From: Isoetes taiwanensis
Taxonomy: Eukaryota; Streptophyta; Lycopodiopsida; Isoetales; Isoetaceae
Assembly (NCBI GenBank): GCA_021234155.1
Contig: JAJEKV010000032.1
Coordinates: 4,593,835-4,657,834 of the forward strand
Direction: 5' to 3'
Length of the DNA: 64,000 nucleotides
Below the pieces are notes generated by a model. That model worked only from the letters and a program-made list of their open reading frames with translations. It was not told the DNA's origin and did no database searches. Positions 55,085 through 64,000 of this stretch are shown in pieces. The position numbers and the translations under genes were made by a program. Position 1 is the stretch's first letter; every line of letters begins with the position of its first letter.

Positions 55085-56160
55085 TAATTTGTGACTTCTA
55101 ATTACGTTATTATTTTATAATGCAAAACTTGTTAAGGCTATACTAGTAAACGTGTGCCCGACGTTGCCGCGCATAAGTAGGGGTCTGTATTTTCGTAGAC
55201 CCTGTGACACTGCCACGCATAATTGGGGAGTACTAGTAAGGACCTTGATTGTCTCATGATGTTCAAACTAAAAGTCTAAGGATTAATAGACTCATTTGTA
55301 AATAGTAGAATCAACAACTGTTGTGCATATTTTTTATCACATGAATGTCCAACAATAGTGCTTTGTCACGATGAGGGCACATTCATGCTCAATTTAAAAA
55401 TCTCTTGCTATTTCTTCTTTATGCATTTCTACACATTGAACAACCATGTGCATAAAAATAATTTCTAAATAGCACAAACATATGTGTATTATTAGTTCTA
55501 GGTGTACAATTTATAACAAAAGGACTTGTAACAAAATGATATTCGCACTTTACAATTCCTTTAAAGGAGTTGCAAATGCTAGCTTGGTAAATACAACATC
55601 ATATCCAAAGGTTCTTGCTTTTCCATCCTACTCATGGGCAATATGCATTTAATGCATCTGTATCTTCATTAATGATATCCATGGTATGCCCTATGGCAAG
55701 ATAAAATAACAATGCTTAACATCGTTCTAGGAATCTTGAAAAGCCCTATGGCAAGCTAAAATAACAATGCTTAACATCCTTCTAGGAATCTTAAAAATTT
55801 GAAATAAGAAAAAAATTATATGAAGATTCCTGTTGAGCACTTGTAATTTGATAAGTCAAATTTTGATTTATAGAAGCAAATTCTGCAGTTATGAGTTGCA
55901 TTTAAGTAAATTGTGAATGATGTAAAGCGCATTTGTTGCTCATGTCTTGGTCGGGCGTAAATATTTTACCATTCAGCCTTGTCCACCATTTAGTTGATGC
56001 CCTTGTTTGTTCATGTGCATCACACCTTTTCTGCTTTGCTTAACTCTTCCTCCATTTGTTTAAGCTTTTACTAAGCTTTTGAGCTTTTCCCAAGACATCT
56101 TTGACTGCAATCTGCTAGTTTAATAGTTGTCTCCAATATCTTTGCAGGTTATGATCACTG
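55085..56160. other. No gene recognised
   Basis: AT-rich, except a GC-richer patch at 55,155-55,235. Contains the 55-bp duplication at 55,688-55,797. Confidence 0.4.
55688..55797. repeat. 55-bp tandem duplication
   Basis: Units begin GCCCTATGGCAAG at 55,688 and 55,743; nearly identical. Confidence 0.93.
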
Positions 56161-56164
56161 GTGA

Positions 56165-56560
56165 TGATGATCACTGGTATCCTCCCTTTCAGCGCGCAGG
56201 GTTGGGGCTCAGAGGCCAGACCGTCCCCGCCATATCGTCGTGCATTTCAATAGCCCAAGGGAGAGGATGTATGTACTTCAGCATGGAAGCCATCTAAAAG
56301 ACACCCAGTTCTCAGTTCAGGTGGATCTCTCTCCACTTCAGCTCACTAGACGACGTCAGGAGTTGTGTAAGGTGCGGGAGGCCGGGGAGTGGGCAGTGTA
56401 CCGGGGAGGCACAGCTATTATTCGTGATCAGTGGCCTCAGAACCCATGGTTTGGTTACCTTTAGTTCACTGTGCTTACACGCTTTATTATTATGTCTATT
56501 GTATGTTTGTAATGTTTCTGTCTCATAGGCCAGTTGGCCTCCATGGACGTAAAAATAATC
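56165..56560 (+). pseudogene. LINE fragment: ORF1 C-terminal part joined to 3' end
   Basis: A 74-codon frame (HFNSPRERMYVLQHGSHLKD, VQVDLSPLQLTRRRQELCKV, YRGGTAII) resembles the C-terminal half of L1-type ORF1 RNA-binding proteins. Its stop is soon followed by AGGCCAGTTGGCCTCCATGGACG, related to the LINE 3' end block of copies A and B, so an internal deletion removed ORF2. Confidence 0.6.
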
Positions 56561-56921
56561 TTCCCTTCTTATCTTCATGACTGGTAGCAGTATAATAACA
56601 ATTTTTTGTACCTTGGTCTCTCTTCTTAATGTTTCTTCACCTGCTCTTGCCCTAGTTTTCTTGAACAGAACCTTTTGACATCTGGCTATTTCAAAATTTG
56701 ATTGGCAAGGGAAACTTACATCAGAACCATAAGATCTTCTTGAATCAGCTTCTTGGATCACGATAAGCCTAACATTAAAGATTTTATATTTAAAAGGATA
56801 TAGTGTAAGAGGGACTGCAACAAATATTCAGCCTCTAACCATGAACAATGGAGGTTATAATGCGTGGTTATTCATGGACTTTATTTTGTTTACTTCTTTT
56901 ACATTGCCAAAGTATAAAGTA

Positions 56922-56992
56922 AGAATAGAATAGAATAGAATAGAATAGATTTTTTATCGTGGCCTATGGGACCAAACAAAGCACAATCCTCA
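56922..56992 (-). repeat. LINE 3' end fragment with (ATTCT)n tail
   Basis: Minus strand: GGTCCCATAGGCCACGATAAA then AAATC and five to six ATTCT units. Confidence 0.8.
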
Positions 56993-57218
56993 TCATGATT
57001 TACAAATCTCTAGTAATTTATCCATATATTGGCTAGTTGCCGGTTACCAATGCACTGCATAGCTTGAGTCACAATCGGTGGTCTTTTGAGTGCACATTGC
57101 TCCACAGCTATTAAGCAGCATCCTTGATTTCAGTAGTTTGATCATCCATGCTAATCAATAGAGTGTCTACAAACCTTTGAACCTGCCAAAAAAACATATT
57201 TCCATAAGGTTGACAGAA

Positions 57219-57656
57219 TGGATGCACAACGTCTTCCTCCCCGGGCTTTGTTATTGGCACAAGGGCCACAACGTCTGAAGAGAGTGTGGCAGGAGCATTG
57301 TAGGGGATGGTTCGCAAGATGGTCCATAGACTATCAACACATTATGGATATGTCGGATATCGTGGAGCAGGCTGCATTTGAATGAGCGCTTTGCTGCCTC
57401 TCTGTGGGATGCGCCCACTCTTGCAAAGCCCAAAACAGAGCACTACCACACGCAGGTTAATCCGTCGCTTGAACATGGCCCCCACCAGTATTTGAAGGCA
57501 CACATCTCTACCAAGAAATGGAGAGCTATAGCTGCAATAAGGACAGGGTCCCACCATCTCAGAATTGAGACAGGCCGCTGGGGTACAGATGGAGGGCAGG
57601 GAATCCCCCAGCATGAGAGATTATGCCAGTGCTGTCACATGCAGATAGTAGGGTGA
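57219..57656 (+). pseudogene. LINE ORF2 C-terminal fragment, diverged
   Basis: QGPQRLKRVWQEHCRGWFAR, then in another frame HTQVNPSLEHGPHQYLKAH, SHHLRIETGRWG and ERLCQCCHM, parallel to copy B (GPQRLKACWREK; HHLRIEMGRWIG; DRLCQCCQM). A frameshift lies near 57,370, and the sequence breaks off in the zinc motif. Confidence 0.85.
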
Positions 57657-57687
57657 AAGTATGCTGGTGGGTAGCAAAAAAACGCGA

Positions 57688-57709
57688 CCCCAGCACCAGC
57701 ACCAGCACC
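57688..57709. repeat. (CAGCAC)n microsatellite
   Basis: About three to four units at the right edge of the LINE fragment. Confidence 0.85.
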
Positions 57710-57997
57710 CAAAATACATTTTTTCCCACCCGTCATACATTTTTTTCCCACCCTTCACCTATATAGTACCACCTATATTCTGCCCGTCTATTCGTCTAGC
57801 CGGTACCCGTTTATACAATCATTACCTGCTTGCCGCCCCCAAGAATGAAAGCGACCCACGCAAACTGGAACCACTAGACAAACGAACGAACTTTTCGAAT
57901 TTGTGTTTTTCCAAATCTCTCTTCCCCAACTTTCTCTACTCCGCCAAGCAACCCGAATTTATGCTTTTCATTTCCACTTTATACAAACAGATCAACC

Positions 57998-58960
57998 ATG
58001 GTAAAGAAGGTGATTGATCCGCCGCTCAAGCGATAATTCCAACGGAACCCATTATCCCGGGTAAGCAAAAGCAACAAAACAAAATTTCAATGGGTTTAGG
58101 GTTCAACCCTGTTAATTCGATTTTCTTGCATTCTTCCAGGCCAGAAGAAACGTTCCCTTAAGACCGGACCTGGCTGATTGCCGAACCGAAGAAGACTTCC
58201 ATGCGTATGCAGTTGCGCCAAAAACGAGGGCGTTCATCCCTCTCAATTTTCGAGCGCACCTCATATCTGCAGCAGAGTACAATGAAGTTTGGGATACCAA
58301 ACGGGTCATTCCCCGCAAAACTTCCATTGACAAGGTGAGGCCAGAGCACGAAGAAGCTCTAATAGAGCTTCTGAGCAAAATATACCCGGACGGGTTGAAG
58401 AACAGAGAAGTTAGAAAGACAGTATCATACCTATTTGCATTCAATAACCGCGCCTCGAGCAAAGCGGATCCATAGAAGTTCAAGGTTAATTGGGCAGCAT
58501 TTAAAAGAAAGAGTAGAGCCTACAAAGCAGCAAGGTTAAAAGTGAACCGGCAAGCGGTGCTCCAAAGAGCGTAGGCGAGGCCAAAAATCTCAAGAAACCA
58601 CAAAGACCGGAAGCATAGCGAAGGCCAGGTTCAGGAGGCACCGGTATTAAATTAGAAGGGAGGCCGTCCATTAGGAGCTTTACCGGTGCCCAACAAATTA
58701 CACGGCTTATGGGAGAACATATCACGCTGGAAGTCCTATGCAAAGATTTGCAGGAAACCCTAGACACGCCTTGAAGAGCTGATTTAGTCTCCAAGAAGGA
58801 GCTAGTTGTCCAAATCCCGGGCTAAGGGAGCTTTCTTCTTGGCTTCCGTAAGAGAAATTGCAGAAAATTAAAGACAACATCTCACGCCTTCAAGCAATCA
58901 TGTGTCCCGATCTTTGGTGCCTCTGTGAGCTACCGAGCTTGGAGAGAGAAAGACATGGCG
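57998..58960 (+). pseudogene. Unknown intron-containing gene, decayed
   Basis: ATG at 57,998 begins a short basic exon with one stop; a 79-nt intron (58,061-58,139, GTAAGC...TTCCAG) follows. In the next exon, after a small frameshift, a long frame reads RTEEDFHAYAVAPKTRAFIP, HLISAAEYNEVWDTKRVIPR, EHEEALIELLSKIYPDG and VSYLFAFNNRASSKADP, with a TAG, then continues basic (FKRKSRAYKAARLK). Further pieces near 58,690-58,910 (LCKDLQETLDTP, KIKDNISRLQAIMCPDLWCL) may belong to it. No known domain. It lies upstream of, and in the same direction as, the zinc-finger/phosphatase-like gene and could be its N-terminal part. Confidence 0.45.
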
Positions 58961-59029
58961 TAGTACATGCTCAAAGCCCTTGTTGAAATGGGGGTGGCCC
59001 AATAGATGAGGGGATAGTTCAACAGGTGG

Positions 59030-59600
59030 CCACTATAGGCTGCCGAGGTTGCAAACACCGGTGCAACTTGCAAAAGCCAAGCAAATTCTACGTAATCTCA
59101 ACAGCTTAGGGAACTTACAAGGAGAGCCGCCACTTGTGAGCATCTATCCCGCGACATTCGGGTTGCCAATTGAGATGAGGAGCGATGCTCCACATGCGGG
59201 CTGGCATTCCGGATGATTACACCCTAAGTCCGAAGGTTGAAATGTGGCCACGTATATCATGTCACCGCCTGAGTTTGCTTTATGGAGAAGACACAATAAT
59301 CCCTCGAATGCTCGAAAAGTTCCAAAGCAGGCTTAGTGGAGGAATTGGGAAGACAAAGCGAGAACCCTTACATGTTTGGGGCAGCACACAAACAAATAGT
59401 TGAGACAATTGACCTAGATGAGGTGGTAGCTACAACCCGGATAGCAGCGAGGAAAAGGAAGCATGTCAAAACACCTCTTAGTAAAAGGACCCCCGGACAC
59501 AAGTCTACAAGGACTCGAACTCCACAAGCAAGAACAGCCAAAAAAGGTACACGTTTGTTTCCTGAAGTGGGTACATTAGAAGCGCTGTAAGGAATGAAAG
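59030..59600 (+). pseudogene. Zinc-finger-like region followed by basic tail
   Basis: VQLAKAKQILRNLNSLGNLQ and VSIYPATFGLPIE lead, in a shifted frame, to ERCSTCGLAF ... RRLKCGHVYHVT (59,180-59,260). CX2C and CGHxxH spacing suggests a RING-type metal site; three stops interrupt it. Next comes a Lys/Arg/Thr-rich segment with RKRKHVKTPLSKRTPGHK (59,450-59,510). Possibly one gene with the downstream phosphatase-like domain. Confidence 0.45.
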
Positions 59601-59765
59601 ACCGCAGGCAAGCGGTCGGCACATTGCAAAGACCCGAAAGCACGTGCTAAAGACACCAACACGTCCAAAGCAGATTCCAAAGATTACGACGATCTTTGAA
59701 AATACAATATAGTTCCAAATTCTCAAGGCAAACCTCTACAAAGGCCTCCTCTAACACTGTTGATG

Positions 59766-60395
59766 CAGGGGCAGAAGGATGTTGAAGACCCGAATATAGT
59801 GGATAAGCAGGTGAACAAGGTTGTGAGCCGAATCACAAGGCTCACAAGGTCCAGGACCAAAAAGGTTATAGAGCCCGAGAGTGAGGGTGAGTCAGATGAT
59901 TCGGTTGATGAGGACGTGCCTATAGGCGTGGCACTAGGAAAAAACAAAATTGCCTAATGTAATTTATATGTACTGCGTTTCAGGGGCCAATTTTGTTTGC
60001 ACAAGACTTGGCAAAACGATCGATTAAAAGGTTTTTGTGTAATACCATAATATATGTTTTTTCCCCATTGTGTCCTTGTAAAATTTGTTTCGAAGTTTCA
60101 ACCTAGGGATCAATATGCATTTGCATGCGTAAAGGAGAAGGCACCACAAGTGGTGCTTACCGAATCTGAGGTGAAGATAGTGAGAGAACCCGCATGGATA
60201 ATGAAGAAACCAAAGTGCAAAAACAAACTCTTACATATAAAAGGTGCAATCCAATATTTAAGTTCAAGCAGTTATTTTACTTGTCTTATTTCACTTGGCA
60301 TAATGTCCTGCCAGTTTCAGTTGGTAATTGTAGCACCACTTTTGATTTTGCAGGAGACCAAGGACCCTAAGCCACCACTTGGTACGGGTTACTGA
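59766..60395 (+). pseudogene. Charged linker exons before phosphatase-like domain
   Basis: An open stretch with VVSRITRLTRSRTKKV and the acidic EPESEGESDDSVDED (to 59,957), followed by RDQYAFACVKEKAPQVVL. A 112-base intron (60,242-60,353, GTGCAA...TTTTGCAG) leads to ETKDPKPPLGTGY. No fold assigned. It appears co-linear with the domain that follows. Confidence 0.4.
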
Positions 60396-60599
60396 TAGCC
60401 AGGAAACACCCATACATTGGGGACGAGGGAGATACTAGTAAGGATGTATCTAGCTATGGCTATCGGACTCTCCATCACCGGTAGCAAAGATAAACCGTAG
60501 TCCAAAGAAGTCGCGGCAACTTCCAAAGACGTCCGGATAGCACTTCCCAAAGACAAATCCGGCCTGCATACAAGCACGATGCAAAGAGCCATCGACAAG

Positions 60600-61360
60600 T
60601 GGTTGCAAACGCCGAGGGATGGACACCCGCACGGAAGTGCATGGTGCTTGACATAAATGGTGTAATCGCAATACGCATTAATAACAGAGGAGAATGAATC
60701 AAAAATCTTGCATCCACCACAAACGAACCATGTTGTAAAAAGAAATCGCAAGTAAGTACCTCATTTGCGCACTGTGGTATCATGAGTTTGTGGAGTGGGA
60801 ACCGCAGAGGTTTGATGTTGTGATTTGGAGTGCTTCTCTACTTGAATACAAGGGATATGGTGGATGCATTGTTCCCGATCTGCACCGCATTCTTGAAGAT
60901 ATATGGTCAAGAGCATTGCTATGCATGCGAGCATCCAACCAAAGATGAAAAAGCAACTATTTTTCAAGGAGTTGAAGGTTGTTCTTGAGGATTTTCCTCA
61001 ATATCATGGTATGATTTTCTTGGTTGATGACAGGCCGCACAAAGGGTTTCTAAACCCCCGCACACACAACCGTTCTGTTATGTCTTTCAAGGGGCAAGAA
61101 GAGGACAATTTTTGCGTAAGTTTGTGTGTCCGGCTTTGGAATACTTGGCCTCTCATACAAGATGTGAAACGATCTCACAAATTGATTTCAACGATGCATG
61201 GTTGGCCCCGAGACAGCTTCGCAAGTCTTTGGATTACTTGTCTCAACAACTACCTTGTCTCACCTACTATATCCTCAATGCTCCTATTGAAGTACAAAGG
61301 CGGTCTTTGGGCACCCTTCCTGGCGACGAGCATAGATTTGAGGACTTCGATGACTTATGA
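60600..61360 (+). pseudogene. FCP1/NIF-like HAD phosphatase domain
   Basis: Motif I reads ARKCMVLDINGVIAIRI (60,630-60,680), with Asn at the place of the usual second Asp, a variation I recall in some plant relatives. Then come KYLICALWYHEFVEWEPQRF followed by DVVIWSAS (motif II region), a segment with HPTKDEKATIF, FFKELKVVLEDFPQYHG, MIFLVDDRPHKGFLNPRT (the DD of motif IV) and CPALEYLASH. This order is that of FCP1-homology (NLI-interacting factor-like) phosphatases, some of which act on the RNA polymerase II C-terminal domain. At least three frameshifts and a stop are present. The target, if any, is unknown. Confidence 0.72.
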
Positions 61361-62399
61361 AGTAACCATTGTACACTACTTTTTTGTAATATATGCAGAT
61401 TACTTTGTGTTATATCTTGAGTATTGAGTGATCTTGTAAGATGTCTCAAATGTTGAGTGTACAATTTTCTGTAATATATATCAAGCTTACTCGCAATACT
61501 ACAAGCATTGTTTCCAAACTAAAATACTCCAATACAGCACTACTACAAGCATTGTTTCCAATACTAAAAGACTCCAATACTCACAAGCATTGTCTCCAAT
61601 ATAATGATCAAAATTTGAGACAAGTACACAAGTAACTACAGACCTGTTAAAATGATAAAACAACTAGGTCAAAGCATATTCAACCTTCATATGGCAGACT
61701 GTCAAGGATCATCTGGTGAGTAGCCTGATCAAGGGAAAATCTGTTAGTGCCAGGAATCTGATTCATCTCAAACTTGATGGCTGATACGTGATGACTGTAC
61801 TGGAAGGTCAGACCTTTGTCTTCAAGTAGCTCCCAAGTACCATCGGGCTGGACAGCATAGTACAAACCAGCCAACACATGTTCATCGACATTGAAGGTCT
61901 GACCCCAGCTATCCTTGACAATTCTGTCAAGGATATGCCTCGGCTTAACACATTTGACCACATAGAAATCTGCATTCTCCTGATTTCCCTCCTCGGCTAC
62001 AACAGCAAAGTTATCACCTTCCTCTATGTTTCCACTAAGCCATTCTCCATCACCTTCAAAAAATGCCTCATCGATTTCGTCTTCAGTACCTTCACCAGTA
62101 GACTTTTCTGGCTTTAGAGTAACATATTTCCAATTCTTTAACCTCTGCTTGTTCACACAAGATGACCAGTTTCCTTTCAAACAGTTACCACAGAAACAAC
62201 TTAAACCTCTATGAGCCACCCTTGTGCTTGATTTGGCCAAGTATGTCCTGATGCTGTGTATTTCCTTCGTCCCTTCTACCCTGGCACAGTCCAGCCGGTC
62301 TGTCCTATCAACATCATCCTTTCCAATGAACCAAAAGTGCCTGCAAAAAGCCAGCAACAACTATTGCAGTTCACATACGATCTGAGAGGCACATTACAA

Positions 62400-62490
62400 A
62401 GATTACACGGCAGATAAAAAGCGGATAAAAGCACTTTGTGAAGCGGATGAAAGCACGTTAAAAGCGGATGAATGCGGATGAAAGCATATT
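62400..62490. repeat. Short imperfect repeats in an intron
   Basis: AAGCGGAT(A/G)AAAGCA-like units recur about five times within the 152-base intron of the transposase-like gene. Confidence 0.8.
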
Positions 62491-63242
62491 ACCTCTTGAT
62501 GTCCCCGCTTCTTTGCACCTTCATTCCAACTCATAGCGAATTCATTGTGCATCATCAGAAGACCCCTAAATCTCACTCCATCATACTTGAGCCGCTCTCT
62601 AGTGAATGCCCCTTTGAGGATCCCCTTTGCCCATCGTGCTCTCCCTTACCATGGGCTGTCCCAAAGAAATTCCATATTATTTCCTTCCCTAGCTCGTGGG
62701 TGATATCTTGGTAGGAAATAGAATGGTCGCATTTGAATTGGCTAGAACAACCATCCGACCAAACTATATGCCCGGAGAATTCTACACCATTTGATACTAG
62801 CCATGAATTGTGCTTTCTAAGACAAGATGTTGCACAAAAAAGTGTCATGAATCTTGTCATCACTCAAGTAAAAATGGGTTTCCTTCAATAGCTTTTCGAT
62901 CCCGGTCGCTGGCCATCCTATACGTGATGTGGACGAGAATTGTTATTTGGTCATTGTGCCAATGCCGGCTTTGAACCTCCCTTTGTATTTTGATGTTTGT
63001 AATTCTCGGAAAAATCAATTCTGAAAACAATGGTGCCATCTTGGATATTGTCCAAGCAACTCTTGAATTGCATGGCTCGCCACCTAGCCACAGAATTGTG
63101 TGACACGAATATCTTCAACGTGGAACACGATATGAAATGAAAGCCTTCACATTGCCATTCTCTTGTAAGACAATCTAAGAACCGGCTTTGGTCCTTTCTT
63201 TTTTCCCCTTGCCATTTGAGGTCTCATCTTGTCTGCGACTTG

Positions 63243-63440
63243 GTGTCCCACCAAATTTGCCTTGGATTTCTTACTTTTGTTTCCCTTCTTCTCAACTTGT
63301 CTTTGCAGCCTTCAGTCGTGTCCTACCAAATACCTTGGATTTCTTACTTTTGTTTCCATTCTTCTCGGCTTGTCTTTGGCGGACTTCAGCCGTGTCCCAC
63401 CATCTACCTTGGACTTCTTACTTTGGTTTCCCTTCTTGGT
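63243..63440. repeat. 73-74 bp tandem repeat, three units, Lys-rich when translated
   Basis: CTTGGATTTCTTAC recurs at 63,261, 63,334 and 63,408 (third copy CTTGGACTTCTTAC) with conserved GTGTCC(C/T)ACCA before it. The minus strand encodes GNKSKKSK-type segments, but unit lengths of 73 and 74 break the frame. Confidence 0.88.
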
Positions 63441-64000
63441 GGCATTAGATCTTTTCTTTCTGCTGCCACCTGGCACTTCCTTGTAGCAAGGTTTGCAACT
63501 CCATCAGCTTCTTCATCTCCACCGGAATCACGTAACATGGTCTCAGAGCATAAAAAAAAGATCGGCGCAAGTTGAAAGCACAAAAGCGATGGTCGGTACA
63601 TGACAAAGACATATCAGCATGCTTCAGCAAACAATAAAGAGAGTATTACCTTTTCAAACGTCTTCCATTCAAGCAAGAACTCGTGATTCTCTCTTTCTCT
63701 TGGACATATAGGAAGACTTTTCGTGCCACACTTCTGACATGTCTGCATCAAGCAGTCATGTTTATACCATTCTTCACCCTCGCTCTTGTTGCAAACCACA
63801 GCCCTCCGTGAGCTCGGGCCGGTTGAGTCATACGTGAGATGTTGGCTGGCCGACACTTCTCACCGGTCCACAGACCTCGCAGGTGCACTTGCACTCTTCA
63901 CCATGGAATCCAGTTTTCGCTGACCTTAATGCATTCAGTGCTACCCTGGCATACTCCAACTTCATATGGTATATGCAACAACAGGTTTCCCTTTCTGATA

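Larger units (their letters stand above)
61680..64000 (-). pseudogene. Transposase-like, Cys-rich gene of unnamed family (partial)
   Basis: Runs off the right edge. First visible exon (to 63,650, donor GTAATA): CCCIYHMKLEYARVALNALR, GEECKCTCEVCG, then in another frame YKHDCLMQTCQKCGTKSLPI. The middle has a Lys-rich repeat. Next exon: FYLSDDKIHDTF, HIVWSDGCSSQFKC and IIWNFFGTAHGKGEHDG, then FTRERLKYDGVRFRGLLMMH up to the donor at 62,492. A 152-base intron precedes the last exon (61,680-62,340): SCFCGNCLKGNWSSC, then a neutral C-terminus. I recall WSDGxxxQFK...HGKGxxDGxG proteins as a widespread multi-copy family with DDE-like spacing, but cannot name it. Frameshifts make it non-coding. Confidence 0.6.

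Overview
The window is nuclear DNA of a land plant with a large, repeat-rich genome. Supporting this are chromovirus-type Ty3/gypsy pol fragments with integrase chromodomains, an APE-type LINE, hAT elements, a chitin-receptor-like LysM kinase fragment, a PPR fragment, a phage-type organellar RNA polymerase (RpoT) fragment, and spliceosomal introns. A seedless plant (fern, lycophyte or moss-like) is my guess, not something the sequence proves. No intact single-copy host gene is visible. Nearly every coding stretch carries stops or frameshifts.

Layout. 0.8-5.1 kb: decayed Ty3/gypsy element (minus). 5.3-6.8 kb: unknown decayed gene with a TATA box (minus). 7.5-11.9 kb: LINE copy A (minus; ORF1, endonuclease, RT, C-terminal zinc motif). 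13.1-16.3 kb: hAT transposon (plus). 16.7-20.4 kb: an unusual cassette made of a divergent histone H3-like reading frame (minus), head-to-head with a permuted N6/N4-type DNA methyltransferase-like gene with a 74-nt intron (plus). It is followed by two paralogous small ORFs transcribed away from each other and eight copies of a short AAATTGGGCG/CGCCCAATTT palindrome. 20.7-22.3 kb: LTR plus integrase remnant of a second gypsy family. 24.1-24.5 kb: foldback MITE. 24.5-31.6 kb: a mosaic of minus-strand fragments of at least five unrelated host genes (PPR, SAM50-like, SpoU/TrmH-like, RpoT, LysM receptor kinase), interrupted by a 731-bp hAT MITE with an 8-bp target duplication.

31.7-34.3 kb: a complete non-autonomous LTR element (LTRs, PBS, PPT, 5-bp target duplication). 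34.3-35.4 kb and 54.2-55.1 kb: two halves of LINE copy B, split by an 18.7-kb LTR retroelement (35,448-54,178, minus orientation) with 1.64-kb LTRs, an initiator-Met PBS, a PPT and a perfect AAATT target duplication. The intact LINE A serves as the empty-site control. The interior of this giant element holds a roughly 6-kb purine-strand tract flanked by 149-bp TG...CA direct repeats, a second-family gypsy copy, a triplicated hairpin module, and a second independent histone H3-like reading frame downstream of a 21-residue repeat region.

56.2-57.7 kb: three further LINE pieces. 58.0-61.4 kb: decayed plus-strand genes, one with a zinc-finger motif and an FCP1/NIF-like HAD phosphatase domain. 61.7-64.0 kb: a convergent minus-strand, intron-containing, transposase-like gene of a cysteine-rich family that I recognise by pattern but cannot name.

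The two most unusual items are the H3-like/methyltransferase/palindrome cassette at 16.7-20.4 kb and the H3-like frame carried inside the giant LTR element. All product calls come from reading motifs by eye; none was checked against a database.
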